Shown here piece after piece: positions 9,265 to 18,696 of a DNA stretch of 64,000 nt. The DNA is from Comamonadaceae bacterium (lineage in GTDB: Bacteria; Pseudomonadota; Gammaproteobacteria; Burkholderiales; Burkholderiaceae_C): NCBI GenBank assembly GCA_947450695.1, contig CANFWV010000004.1, forward strand, positions 57,205-121,204, written 5' to 3'. A program made the translations under genes and the position numbers. Position 1 is the first letter of the stretch, and every line of letters starts with the position of its first letter. The notes beneath the pieces were generated by a model, which saw only the letters and a program-made list of their open reading frames with translations, was not told where the DNA came from and searched no databases.

Positions 9265-10465
9265 TTTTTTCTACACCTTGCGTTCGGCCAAGCTGCCGGT
9301 TTCGGTCAAGGAATACCTGACGCTGTTGGAAGCGCTGAAGGCCGGCGTGGTCGGGCCGAACAGCGGCGACGCCGACCCTTCAGCAGAAGGCGCCTACAAG
9401 ATCGATGATTTTTATTACCTGAGCCGCACCGTGCTGGTGAAGGACGAAAAGCATTACGACAAGTTTGACCGCGCCTTCGCGTCTTACTTCAAAGGCGTCG
9501 AGATGGTGGCCGACTTCACCAAGGACATTCCACTCGAATGGCTGCGCAAAAACCTCGAACTCGAACTCAGCGCCGAGGACAAAGCCAAGATCGAAAAGAT
9601 GGGCTGGGAAGAGCTCATGGAAACGTTGAAGAAGCGTTTTGAAGAGCAAAAAGAACGCCACGAAGGCGGCAGCAAATGGATCGGCACGGGCGGTACATCA
9701 CCGTTCGGTGCCAACGGCGTCAATCCCCAAGGCATCCGCATCGGGCAGGAAAAAAGCCGCAACAAAAGTGCGGTGAAGGTCTGGGACCAGCGCGCCTACA
9801 AAGACTACGACGACTCCCAAGAACTCGGCACCCGCAACATCAAAGTAGCGTTGCGCCGCCTGCGCAAATTTGCAAGGCAAGGCAGTGCCGAAGAGCTTGA
9901 CCTCGACGACACCATCCGCTCCACCGCAGCCAATGCCGGCTGGCTCGACATCAAGATGGTGCCCGAGCGCCACAACAATGTGAAGGTGCTGCTGCTGATG
10001 GATGTCGGCGGCACCATGGACGAGCACATCGCCCGCGTTGAAGAATTGTTCTCTGCCAGCAAGAGCGAGTTCAAGCACCTGGAGTTTTATTACTTCCACA
10101 ACTGCGTCTATGACTTCATGTGGAAGAACAACCGCCGCCGCTTCAGCGAAAAATTCGCCACTTTTGACATCATCCGCAAGTACAACAAAGACTACAAGCT
10201 CATCTTTATCGGTGATGCCACTATGAGCCCTTACGAGATCCTTCAGCCCGGTGGCAGCGTGGAATACAACAACGCAGAAAGCGGTGCCGAATGGATTCAG
10301 CGTTTGACCAGCGCCTTCCCAAAATTCGCTTGGATCAACCCCGAACCACAGGGCGTTTGGCAGTACCGGCAGAGCATTGCCGTGATGCAACAGCTCGTCG
10401 GCAACCGGATGTACCCCTTGACCCTTAAAGGACTTGAAGAAGCCATGCGCCTGCTGACCAAGTGA
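9254..10465 (+). CDS. VWA-domain protein, CoxE-like partner of MoxR
   Basis: ATG 9254 lies 5 bases after a strong AGGAGG, which settles the start inside the end of the GNAT gene. The 403-residue protein has a helical N-terminal domain, a charged linker (about 110-140), a Gly/Asn-rich loop (about 144-162) and a C-terminal von Willebrand A domain from about 243. The metal site reads DVGGT (250-254), not the canonical DxSxS, so the first serine is replaced by glycine. The MoxR plus VWA arrangement is known for cofactor insertion or enzyme activation (for example CO dehydrogenase CoxD/CoxE). The client is not visible in the window. Confidence 0.85.
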   Translation: MLIDFFYTLRSAKLPVSVKEYLTLLEALKAGVVGPNSGDADPSAEGAYKIDDFYYLSRTVLVKDEKHYDKFDRAFASYFKGVEMVADFTKDIPLEWLRKNLELELSAEDKAKIEKMGWEELMETLKKRFEEQKERHEGGSKWIGTGGTSPFGANGVNPQGIRIGQEKSRNKSAVKVWDQRAYKDYDDSQELGTRNIKVALRRLRKFARQGSAEELDLDDTIRSTAANAGWLDIKMVPERHNNVKVLLLMDVGGTMDEHIARVEELFSASKSEFKHLEFYYFHNCVYDFMWKNNRRRFSEKFATFDIIRKYNKDYKLIFIGDATMSPYEILQPGGSVEYNNAESGAEWIQRLTSAFPKFAWINPEPQGVWQYRQSIAVMQQLVGNRMYPLTLKGLEEAMRLLTK

Positions 10466-10481
10466 CCGTAAACTTGCCCGC

Positions 10482-12320
10482 GTGACTTTTGACTTACCCC
10501 GCAGCCGTTTATTCTTCATTTGTGTCGGGGTCATGGCCGTGTGGACGGCACTCACAACCCTAGCCCACGCTCAGCCCAACGCCAATGCATTTGACATTCG
10601 CGTCGAAGCACCCGCCAACATTCGGGACTTGCTAGTGCGCCATTTGCAACTGGAGCGCTACCGTGCCGTGACCGACTTGGAAGACGCAGAGCTGGCGCGA
10701 CTGATGGTGCTGGCCGACAGCGATGTCCGCAATCTGCTCGGCACCTTGGGCTACTTCAGCCCTGACGTTCAGATCAGCCGCAGCCCGGCCAGCACGCCGC
10801 CAGCGCAAGCCACAACACCGACCATACTCATCCAGGTTGAGCTAGGAGAAGCCACCCGTACGGCGCAAGCTGATTTGCGCTTCAAGGGCGATATTGCCAG
10901 CTCTCCCGATGCGGACGCCGCAAGGCAGCGAGACAGCATCAACCAGAACTGGCGCTTGCCACCCGGCCAGCCTTTCACGCAAGACAGCTGGGATGCCGCC
11001 AAGACCCAAGCACTGCGACAACTGGTGGCGCGGCGTTACCCGGCAGGGAAAATTTCGTACAGCTTGGCAGACATCGATCCACCCGCGCACGCCGCCACGC
11101 TCACACTGGAGATGGACTCTGGACCACTCTACCGCTTGGGAGAGCTCAAGGTCAGCGGACTCGAGCGTTACGACCCAGTGCTGGTGCCCCGACTGGCCCG
11201 CTTGAACCCCGGCGATATTTACGACCAGCGCAAGCTCATTGAGGCCCAGCAAAGGTTGGCCGGCAGCGGTTATTTCGATTCAGCCTATGTGTTGGTCGAC
11301 CCGGACAGTGACCCGGACGCGGCACCCGTCACCGTGCAGGTCCGCGAAGCCAAGCTGCAAAAAGTGGTGCTCGGCGTCGGCCTGACCACCGACACCGGAC
11401 CGCGTGCGTCCATTGAACACACCCATAACCGCGTGCCCGGCCTAGACTGGCGAGCCGTGACCAAATTGCAACTCGACAGCAAACTTCCTTTGGCGCAGAC
11501 CGAGTGGACGTCCCTGCCCGACGCCGACAACTGGCGTTGGGTCGCGCTGGCGCGCGTTGCTCGGATGGACGACAACGAACTGGTCACCGACGCGCAGACC
11601 CTGCGCTTCGGGCGAGTGCAAATCGGCGACCGGATCGACCGCTCGACTTACTTGCAATATGACCGGGCCACGGTGACCGCCAGCGGCACTGCCAGCACGC
11701 TAGACGATGCGCGCCTCGGCGACGGTTCAGCGCTGAGCCTGAACTACGGCTGGACTGGCCGCTACTTTGACAGCCTACCCTTTCCCTCGCGTGGCTATGG
11801 ACTCGGATTTGACGTTGGCGGCGGTACCACGATGGGGGCCAATCGCCAACCATTTGTGCGTGCGGTCGGTCGCTGGATGGGGATCGCGCCGCTGGAGCGA
11901 GGCCGCATCGCCATGCGCGCCGAAGGCGGCGCGGTGGTGGTCACCAACGATGCCGCCATGCCCGCAACGCAGCTGTTTCGCACCGGTGGCGATACCACCG
12001 TGCGAGGCTACGGGCTGCGCGACATCGGCATCGCCCTGCCCAACGGATTGACCGGCCCCGGCCACTACATGGCCGTCGCCAGCGCGGAGTGGCAAAGGCC
12101 GATTTTGAGCGCCGGATTGCCGACCGATTGGGAAAGCACACTTTTCATGGATGCTGGCAATGTGGCCGACAGCGCTGCGGATCTGCAGCGAAGTATCGCC
12201 GTTGGGGTAGGAGCCGGCGCACGTTGGAAAAGCCCGATTGGTCCGCTGCAGATTGATCTGGCTTATGGCGTGAAAACCCAGCAAGTGCGTCTCCACGTCA
12301 GCGTCGGCTTTGTGTTTTAA
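10482..12320 (+). CDS. tamA: TamA, BamA-like outer membrane assembly factor
   Basis: The 612-residue protein has a signal peptide ending near AHAQ, POTRA repeats in the N-terminal half (for example GPLYRLGELKVSGLERYDP and the RLAGSGYFDSA segment) and a C-terminal 16-strand-type barrel with the TTVRGYG motif. It ends in Phe as outer membrane barrels do. It starts at a GTG 16 bases after the VWA stop. The immediate downstream gene is tamB, as in the known translocation and assembly module that helps insert autotransporters and move phospholipids to the outer membrane. Confidence 0.92.
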   Translation: MTFDLPRSRLFFICVGVMAVWTALTTLAHAQPNANAFDIRVEAPANIRDLLVRHLQLERYRAVTDLEDAELARLMVLADSDVRNLLGTLGYFSPDVQISRSPASTPPAQATTPTILIQVELGEATRTAQADLRFKGDIASSPDADAARQRDSINQNWRLPPGQPFTQDSWDAAKTQALRQLVARRYPAGKISYSLADIDPPAHAATLTLEMDSGPLYRLGELKVSGLERYDPVLVPRLARLNPGDIYDQRKLIEAQQRLAGSGYFDSAYVLVDPDSDPDAAPVTVQVREAKLQKVVLGVGLTTDTGPRASIEHTHNRVPGLDWRAVTKLQLDSKLPLAQTEWTSLPDADNWRWVALARVARMDDNELVTDAQTLRFGRVQIGDRIDRSTYLQYDRATVTASGTASTLDDARLGDGSALSLNYGWTGRYFDSLPFPSRGYGLGFDVGGGTTMGANRQPFVRAVGRWMGIAPLERGRIAMRAEGGAVVVTNDAAMPATQLFRTGGDTTVRGYGLRDIGIALPNGLTGPGHYMAVASAEWQRPILSAGLPTDWESTLFMDAGNVADSAADLQRSIAVGVGAGARWKSPIGPLQIDLAYGVKTQQVRLHVSVGFVF

Positions 12321-15300
12321 ATGCGGCAAACACTTCGTCTTTTTGTGCGCTTTTTAACAAGTACGGTCTTCCTGCTGGGACTGACGGCTGGCGGCGTTTG
12401 GTGGTGGAGTGGCAGCGAAGGTTCACTCGCAACCGCTTTGCGCTGGATGAGCCAATCTACTTTATGGCCTGCCCCAAATCGTTTGAGTGCTGAGGACGTG
12501 ACCGGATCCATCCGACAAGGGGGCCGTATTGGACGCCTGATTTGGCAAGGCTACAGCCTGCGCGTCACAGCCTCACAGCTTGATGTGCGCTGGCAATGGC
12601 AAGAGCTCATCTCTGGTCGACTTCAGATCGACCGGCTGCATCTGGCGAGTCTGCAGATCGACCCCCTCGACACGGATGAAACGACTGCGGCAACATCCCC
12701 ACCATTACTTCTCCTGCCACTGGACGTGACGCTCGAAGACCTCGCCGTGGGCCACCTCGCATGGGGCGGTCAACCGGCTGTTCAAGCGACAGAACTGCGC
12801 GCCAACTACCGCTACGCCAAGGCACAACACGACCTCACCTTGGACCACGTGCTAATCGCCCGCGGCAGTTACCAAGGCGCCGTCAGCTTGGCAGCCGACG
12901 ACGCCATGACGCTAGACGCCAGCCTAGCGGGCGTACTGGAGGCGGCGCTACCCAACGGAGCCCCGCCACTGCCATTGACGTTCAAGGCCACAGTCCAAGG
13001 TGCACTGACTGAATTCACCTTGAAGGCGGCGTTAGACCTTGACCGCGCAGCCAGCTCAGACTCAAGAATCAGTTTGCAGCCGCAAGCCAGCGTCAGTGCG
13101 CGCGTCTTGCCGTGGGCCGCGCAACCATTGCCAGAAGCCGACGCTGCGTTTCATGACCTCGACTTGGCCATGCTCTGGCCGCAAGCGCCCCAAACCCTGC
13201 TCACGGGAACGGCGCAGGTTCAGCCGCAAGGTGTTGCCGGTTGGACGATTAAAACAGCGCTGAAAAACCGCCGTGCCGGTCCTTGGGATCAGCAACGCTT
13301 GCCCATCGACCAGCTCCAAGCCAGCGGTGAATGGCGCGGCGGCAAAGCCATGTTGCGCTCACTGGATGCGCAACTCGGCGCGGGCCGACTTCAAGCCAGC
13401 GGCGATTGGACAGACAACACGACGTCGAAAACCGCTAGCAATGATTGGCGAGTCAATGTGCAGCTTCAGCAGATCAACCCTGCGTCACTGCATTCAAAGT
13501 TAACGACGCAGCTGATGAACGGCAACGCTGCGCTGAAGTCGACGGGCGATACGCTCGAACTCGCCGCTTTGCAGTTGCGCACGCGGGACGCTGAGATCAA
13601 AGCCAGTGGTCAGTTTCAACCGAAGGCGCTCGGTGGCAAAGGTCAGTTGTCGCTGTCTGCGCCCGGCATTCAAGTTGGTGCCCAAGGTGAATTGATGCAA
13701 AACAATGGGACTGGACAACTCACGGTGAAAGCGTCCGACATGCAGCAGGCCTTGCGCTGGTTGCACGGCCTGCCGGGGCTGTCTGCGCCGCTCGACGCTA
13801 CCGCCGCGCAAGGCCGTGGCCAACTCTCTGTGGACTGGCAAGGCGGCTGGCGTGATCCACAACTCAAAGCGTCACTGACCGTTCCGACCTTGGACTGGCA
13901 GCAGTCAACAGCCAAGCTGCGGCTGAGCGACCTACAACTCAGCCTGAACGGACGTCTGAGCCAAGCGCAATTGACGGCAAAGGGGCGTGCCGACATCGGC
14001 ACGCGGCGCATCATGCTGGAGCTCGGGGCCGAAGGCGGCAGCAACGCCAAACCACCCTCAACTTGGCAAGCGATTGTCAAGCAACTCAAAATCTCCGTCG
14101 AAGACCCAGCGTTGGGCGCAGGTGTTTGGCGCCTTGAGTCGCAACGCGCTTTTAACTTGCGCGGTGCCGCCGACTTGGTCGAGCTAGACGCTGGCCAAGC
14201 CAGTTTGACAGCCCCCTCCACACAACTTGGCGAGCGCAACGCCGCCCCGAGCCAAGCGCTGCTGGCTTGGCAGGCAGCACGCTGGCAACCGGGTGAAATC
14301 GTCACCGCAGGCTCGCTCAAAGGCTTGCCTTTGGCTTGGGCAGAACTGGTACTCGGGCCACAAATCACCAAGGCTGGTTTGGTTGGGAACTTGTTGTTTG
14401 ACGGTGAGTGGGATGTCGTGATCGGCTCCACGCTGAAGCTGAAAGCACAACTCGCGCGCAGCAGCGGCGACCTCACGTTACAAGCGGAAAGCGTCGATGG
14501 CGTGTCGACGCGTGTCGCAGCCGGCATTCGTGAAGCTCGCCTCAGCGTCACCACCCACAGCAACGAAGGCGGCGCGTTAACGGCCAAGCTGCTTTGGGAC
14601 AGCGCGCGCGCCGGCACGGCTGAGGGGCAGTTGCGCACACAGCTCAAACGCACATTGGCAAGTGAAGCCACTGCGCAAGACAGACCGATGGTTGCTGGCT
14701 GGGGTTGGCCCGCAGACGCGGCGCTCAGCGGTCAACTCAAAGCGCAACTACCGCGTCTTGGCGCATGGTCCGTGCTGGCGCCGCCGGGCTGGCGACTGCG
14801 CGGCTCCTTGAGCACCAACATGGCCATCAGCGGGACCCGTTCCGCCCCGCAATTTGTCGGCGATGTACTGGCCGATGACATGGCGCTGCGATCCGTGGTC
14901 GACGGCTTTGAATTCGGCAATGGTCGGCTGCGAGCACACGTCGATGGCACGCGCCTGCGCATCAGCGAGTTCACGCTGCAGGGCGCCGGCGCGAAAGATG
15001 CCGGCGGCGTGCTCAGTGCCGTCGGTGAGGCCAGCTGGATTGAAGGCGCTCCACAAGTCACGCTCACAGCGCAGCTGGAGCGCTTGCGTGCAAGTATTCG
15101 CAGCGACCGGCAACTCACCCTTTCAGGCCAACTCCAAGCCTCTCTCACAGGGGCTGCGGCCCACATCAGCGGCGCCCTCAAGGTTGATCAGGCGCGCATT
15201 GTGTTGCCTGACGAAAGCCGCCCTCAGCTCGGTGACGATGTGCGAGTGCGAACCGCACAACCCGGTTTGCAGACAACGAAGACAGCACTGTCAACAAACC

Positions 15301-16022
15301 GCGTCACCAAGATCGATGTCCAAATAGACTTGGGCAACGACTTTCGCATCGAAGGCAAAGGGATCAAAACGCGCATGCGCGGCTCACTGAACCTGCTGGG
15401 AGATTCGGTCGCCGCGCCACGGCTGTTCGGAGCGATCACAACCATCGGCGGCGAATACAGCGCGTACGGCCAAAGGCTGGACATCGAAACCGGGGTGTTG
15501 AGATTCACCGGCCCGATCGACAATCCGACTCTGACTATTTTGGCTATTCGCCCCAACCTGACCCAGCGCGTTGGTGTAGAAATCACGGGTACGGCCTTGC
15601 TACCCACGGTTCGGCTCTACGCTCAACCCGACTTGCCTGATGCTGAAAAATTGTCCTGGCTGGTGCTGGGCCGGTCGTCTGCCGCTGGCGGTGCCGAAGC
15701 CGCCCTGCTGCAACAAGCCGCCATCGCTTTACTGGGCAGCAAAAGCGGCGCCATGTCAGGTGGACTCGCTTCGTCGCTAGGGCTGGACGAGCTGTCTTTT
15801 CGTGCCCCCTCCAGCAGTGCGGACACCAGCGCCGCTGCCGCGGGCGCCATCACACTGGGCAAACGCTTTTCACGCAACTTTTATGCAGCCTACGAGCGTT
15901 CACTGTCTGGCACTGTGGGCACGCTGTTCATGTTTTACGAACTATCGCGGCGCTTCACCGTGCGCGCTCAGGCCGGCGAACAAACCGCAATCGACCTGAT
16001 CTTCACCGTACCCTACGAGTGA
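12321..16022 (+). CDS. tamB: TamB, translocation and assembly module inner-membrane component
   Basis: The 1233-residue protein starts directly after the tamA stop codon. It has one N-terminal membrane helix (about 9-28), a very long beta-rich AsmA/TamB-like body that would form the periplasm-spanning groove, and the conserved C-terminal TamB domain. That domain includes the IGGEYSAYGQRLDIETGVLRFTG-type region near residue 1045 and the PDLPDAEKLSWLVLGR segment near 1105. It pairs with TamA and belongs to the bridge-like lipid transfer group. The length is normal for the family and no frameshift is seen. Confidence 0.93.
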   Translation: MRQTLRLFVRFLTSTVFLLGLTAGGVWWWSGSEGSLATALRWMSQSTLWPAPNRLSAEDVTGSIRQGGRIGRLIWQGYSLRVTASQLDVRWQWQELISGRLQIDRLHLASLQIDPLDTDETTAATSPPLLLLPLDVTLEDLAVGHLAWGGQPAVQATELRANYRYAKAQHDLTLDHVLIARGSYQGAVSLAADDAMTLDASLAGVLEAALPNGAPPLPLTFKATVQGALTEFTLKAALDLDRAASSDSRISLQPQASVSARVLPWAAQPLPEADAAFHDLDLAMLWPQAPQTLLTGTAQVQPQGVAGWTIKTALKNRRAGPWDQQRLPIDQLQASGEWRGGKAMLRSLDAQLGAGRLQASGDWTDNTTSKTASNDWRVNVQLQQINPASLHSKLTTQLMNGNAALKSTGDTLELAALQLRTRDAEIKASGQFQPKALGGKGQLSLSAPGIQVGAQGELMQNNGTGQLTVKASDMQQALRWLHGLPGLSAPLDATAAQGRGQLSVDWQGGWRDPQLKASLTVPTLDWQQSTAKLRLSDLQLSLNGRLSQAQLTAKGRADIGTRRIMLELGAEGGSNAKPPSTWQAIVKQLKISVEDPALGAGVWRLESQRAFNLRGAADLVELDAGQASLTAPSTQLGERNAAPSQALLAWQAARWQPGEIVTAGSLKGLPLAWAELVLGPQITKAGLVGNLLFDGEWDVVIGSTLKLKAQLARSSGDLTLQAESVDGVSTRVAAGIREARLSVTTHSNEGGALTAKLLWDSARAGTAEGQLRTQLKRTLASEATAQDRPMVAGWGWPADAALSGQLKAQLPRLGAWSVLAPPGWRLRGSLSTNMAISGTRSAPQFVGDVLADDMALRSVVDGFEFGNGRLRAHVDGTRLRISEFTLQGAGAKDAGGVLSAVGEASWIEGAPQVTLTAQLERLRASIRSDRQLTLSGQLQASLTGAAAHISGALKVDQARIVLPDESRPQLGDDVRVRTAQPGLQTTKTALSTNRVTKIDVQIDLGNDFRIEGKGIKTRMRGSLNLLGDSVAAPRLFGAITTIGGEYSAYGQRLDIETGVLRFTGPIDNPTLTILAIRPNLTQRVGVEITGTALLPTVRLYAQPDLPDAEKLSWLVLGRSSAAGGAEAALLQQAAIALLGSKSGAMSGGLASSLGLDELSFRAPSSSADTSAAAAGAITLGKRFSRNFYAAYERSLSGTVGTLFMFYELSRRFTVRAQAGEQTAIDLIFTVPYE

Positions 16023-16092
16023 AGCAGCCGTAGCTACAGCCCCTCACCGAATACAATGAAAAGTTGTCGAATTTTTCGACTCATTTGAATAT

Positions 16093-16167
16093 CTCGCCGT
16101 AGCACAGTGGATAGTGCACATGCCTCCTAAGCGTGGGACACTGGTTCGATTCCAGTCGGCGAGACCA
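16093..16167 (+). tRNA. tRNA-Arg (anticodon CCT)
   Basis: The cloverleaf is complete. The acceptor CTCGCCG pairs with CGGCGAG, followed by discriminator A and an encoded CCA. The D stem is GCAC/GTGC. The anticodon stem CATGC/GCGTG carries loop CTCCTAA, which gives anticodon CCT and reads AGG. The T arm is ACTGG-TTCGATT-CCAGT. A -10-like TACAAT at 16052-16057 and a small hairpin (16066-16080) precede it. Confidence 0.96.
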
Positions 16168-16192
16168 AGCACTTCAATTTTAAAAGAGCCTA

Positions 16193-17167
16193 TTACGCTT
16201 TCTTGATGACTGAGGCCAAGCGGGAATGCAGCGCGGCTTCGCGCTCGACCCATGCAGAAACCGTCGCTGGTGAAGAAGCGACAACCTCTGCCGCCACCTT
16301 GGACAACGCTTGTCGAATGCTCTCCTGTGACAGCACCGATTTAAAAGCCGCATAAAGCGTCGTCACATGGTCCCGATCCCAAGAAGCTGGCGCAAAAGCC
16401 GCTTGCCACAGGCTGTATTCAAATCCCATGAGCATAGCTTCGGACACTGTGGGCAAGTCTTTTAATGGCTCCAGTGAGGAGCGTGTTCCAGTGGTGACGG
16501 CAATCGGGGTCACGCGAGCATTGGGGACCAAAACCGAACCGGCCCCGACAGTCGCAAAATCGATATGCCCACCAGCCAAGTTCAGCATGGCCGCATGCGA
16601 GCCCTGAAACGGAATGTGGATGGCTGTTGCCGACAATCGTTGCACCAAATCTGCAGCGCACATATGCGTGCCATTGCCGATGCCGGCAGAGCCGTAACTC
16701 AGCTCCGGAGTCGACTTGAGTTTGCTCAAAAATCCGGCCGCATCCTTGACGCCCAACGAGCTCCTAACCACCAGCACCATGGGCACGGTCGAGGTGATGC
16801 TGACAGGTTGCATGGTTTGCAAACTGAGGCGATCTGCACTGGCGGCACTGATAACTTCAGCGATGCTGGATGTGGCAAAGAAAAAGCGAGAAATATCGCC
16901 ACCCACTTCGGCTACTCGGCGTAGGGCCAATACGCCATTGGCCCCCGTGAGATTCTCGACAACCACGGGTCTAGACAGCACAGCCGACAGGCCGGGCGCC
17001 AGGATTCTGGCCACTGTATCGACGGCCCCCCCGGGTGGGAAGCCAAGGGTCATGCGCAAGGGTGTACCCGCAGGCAACAAGGGGAGGTCAAGCGCCAAGG
17101 CGCGTGGCATGTATCCGTTGGCGGCAAGCCCAATGCTGGCGGCCAATAACTGTCTTCGACTGGTCAT
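16193..17167 (-). CDS. TctC/Bug-family substrate-binding protein
   Basis: The 324-residue protein has an N-terminal RRQLLAAS segment and hydrophobic core, a Tat- or Sec-type export signal. The body is Bug-like but divergent (MTLGFPPGGAVDTVARI, VVVENLTGANGVLA, LSYGSAGIGNGTH, HIPFQGSHAAML). The usual PDGYTLL motif is absent, being replaced by a GGDISRFFFATS segment. It lies 15 bases downstream of the adenylating enzyme gene on the same strand, so the two are probably one transcript. A role in capturing the acid that the ligase activates is plausible but inferred. Confidence 0.85.
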   Translation of the reverse strand: MTSRRQLLAASIGLAANGYMPRALALDLPLLPAGTPLRMTLGFPPGGAVDTVARILAPGLSAVLSRPVVVENLTGANGVLALRRVAEVGGDISRFFFATSSIAEVISAASADRLSLQTMQPVSITSTVPMVLVVRSSLGVKDAAGFLSKLKSTPELSYGSAGIGNGTHMCAADLVQRLSATAIHIPFQGSHAAMLNLAGGHIDFATVGAGSVLVPNARVTPIAVTTGTRSSLEPLKDLPTVSEAMLMGFEYSLWQAAFAPASWDRDHVTTLYAAFKSVLSQESIRQALSKVAAEVVASSPATVSAWVEREAALHSRLASVIKKA

Positions 17168-17182
17168 AGAGTGAATGGAATA

Positions 17183-18643
17183 TTAACGCGCGGTAGGCGC
17201 ACCAAATTGATCGGCCAGTTGTCGCTTGACAACTTTTCCCTGGGTATTTCTCGGAAATTCAGCGACGACGGCGATGGCGCGCGGCGCCCGCACGCCTAAT
17301 GCCTGCCTCGCATGGCTGAGCAACTCTGCCGACGTCATGGCGCCAGAATTTCTCAGAATGACGGCGGCCACAGGAATCTCGCCGTGGGTTGAAGATTTCA
17401 ACGGGAAACAGGCGGCTTCCATCACTTCAGGCAAATTCTCGAGCATGCGTTCAACCTCCGCGGGGAAGATGTTGATGCCGTTAAGGATCATCAAATCATC
17501 CCGGCGTCCGTGCAGGACGACATAACCATCCGCATCCATTCGCGCCATGTCGGAGGGATAAAACCAGCCGTTCCTGAAAGTGCGTTGACTGGCTTCGTCA
17601 TTTCCGATGTAAACATCGGCCATACCCGCCGCTTTCACTCTGACATGGCCCACCACACCGGTCGGCACGGGTTGATCTGTATCATCCACAATCTCGAAGC
17701 TCACACTCGGCAAAGGACTGCCGACGGTTTCCCGCTCATCCGTGACCTTGTCTGGGCCGCAAAAGGTCATGCCGCCCAATTCAGTGGCCCCGTATGAAAT
17801 GTGAAGCTGTGAACACACCATTTTTGTGAAGTCCCGCCTCAACTCAATGGGAACACGAGCACCCCCTAGGCGCGCCCGGGTGAATGCAGGCAGAGGCCCT
17901 AGGCTTTGGCTGGCCCGCACACAGTCTTGTGCAGTGAAAGTCGCCAACTCAAGCCAAGTCACGTGGTGATCACGACACATGTCGTGAATGCTCTTGTCGT
18001 TGCCCATTTTTAAGACACAGCAGCCGCCAAGATAAAGCGTGTAAAGACGCAGTCGCTTGGAATTATTGAATTCAACGGAAGCGGTTCTGTAGACCCTTTC
18101 GCGTTGGTAGTCACCATAGCCGCGCAGGGCTTGCTCAGCCAATTGCAACTCCGTGAAGCACACAATTTTGGGGACACCGGTTGTGCCTGATCCGGTCAAA
18201 TAAATCCCTGCATCGTCGTTTCGAACGGAGTCATTGAGCGGCGCCGCATCGGGGGGACTCGCGGGCAGACGTAAGACGGGCAATGCATCCGGTAGCGAGA
18301 AATCGAAGTCTGCCAAGCAGTGCGCCACACCGACTGTCTCGCACAAATAGGCGTGTTGAACGGCAGAGTCTTGAGAAGCCAGCGTGATGTGCTTAACGCC
18401 GAGTTGCAGCAGCGACAAGGTCACCACCAAATGCAGCGTTTCGTCCCGAATGGCCAGCCCGACCGTCGCCCCGCCGCGAAGACCTTCCAAGTGCAGCCAT
18501 TGCGCCCAAGCAGTGGAGAGGTCTTTGAGCAGAGCATACGAGATCGCGCCCTGAGGGCCGTCTATGGCTATGTGATCGGGCTGTTCAGCGGCCCAGTTGC
18601 AAAGCTTGTCGCTAAAAGTCGGGATTATGAGACTATCAAACAT
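17183..18643 (-). CDS. AMP-forming adenylating enzyme (acyl-CoA synthetase/A-domain family)
   Basis: The 486-residue protein has the ANL superfamily core motifs: the phosphate loop TGSGTTGVPK at 150-159, YGATE at 284-288, a variant YPSD at 362-365 in place of the usual TGD, GRRDD at 379-383 and the C-terminal catalytic Lys470 in NTQGK. It activates a carboxylate as acyl-adenylate and passes it to CoA or to a carrier protein. A stand-alone ACP gene 1.1 kb away on the other strand of the same cluster makes the carrier the likely acceptor. ATG 18643 is preferred to a TTG one codon upstream. The gene is divergent from the oxygenase gene across a 53-base AT-rich promoter region. Confidence 0.85.
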   Translation of the reverse strand: MFDSLIIPTFSDKLCNWAAEQPDHIAIDGPQGAISYALLKDLSTAWAQWLHLEGLRGGATVGLAIRDETLHLVVTLSLLQLGVKHITLASQDSAVQHAYLCETVGVAHCLADFDFSLPDALPVLRLPASPPDAAPLNDSVRNDDAGIYLTGSGTTGVPKIVCFTELQLAEQALRGYGDYQRERVYRTASVEFNNSKRLRLYTLYLGGCCVLKMGNDKSIHDMCRDHHVTWLELATFTAQDCVRASQSLGPLPAFTRARLGGARVPIELRRDFTKMVCSQLHISYGATELGGMTFCGPDKVTDERETVGSPLPSVSFEIVDDTDQPVPTGVVGHVRVKAAGMADVYIGNDEASQRTFRNGWFYPSDMARMDADGYVVLHGRRDDLMILNGINIFPAEVERMLENLPEVMEAACFPLKSSTHGEIPVAAVILRNSGAMTSAELLSHARQALGVRAPRAIAVVAEFPRNTQGKVVKRQLADQFGAPTAR

Positions 18644-18649
18644 CAAGAA

Positions 18650-18677
18650 TTGTCAAATATAACAATATCAATAAAAT
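18650..18677 (+). promoter_or_regulatory. Candidate sigma-70 promoter for the oxygenase-ACP-hydrolase operon
   Basis: A -35-like TTGTCA (18650-18655) is followed after 16 bases by a -10-like TAAAAT (18672-18677), and the oxygenase ATG lies 19 bases further on. The whole spacer is far more AT-rich than its surroundings, as expected for a shared divergent promoter region. Confidence 0.55.
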
Positions 18678-18696
18678 TGGTATATTATCACGACTC

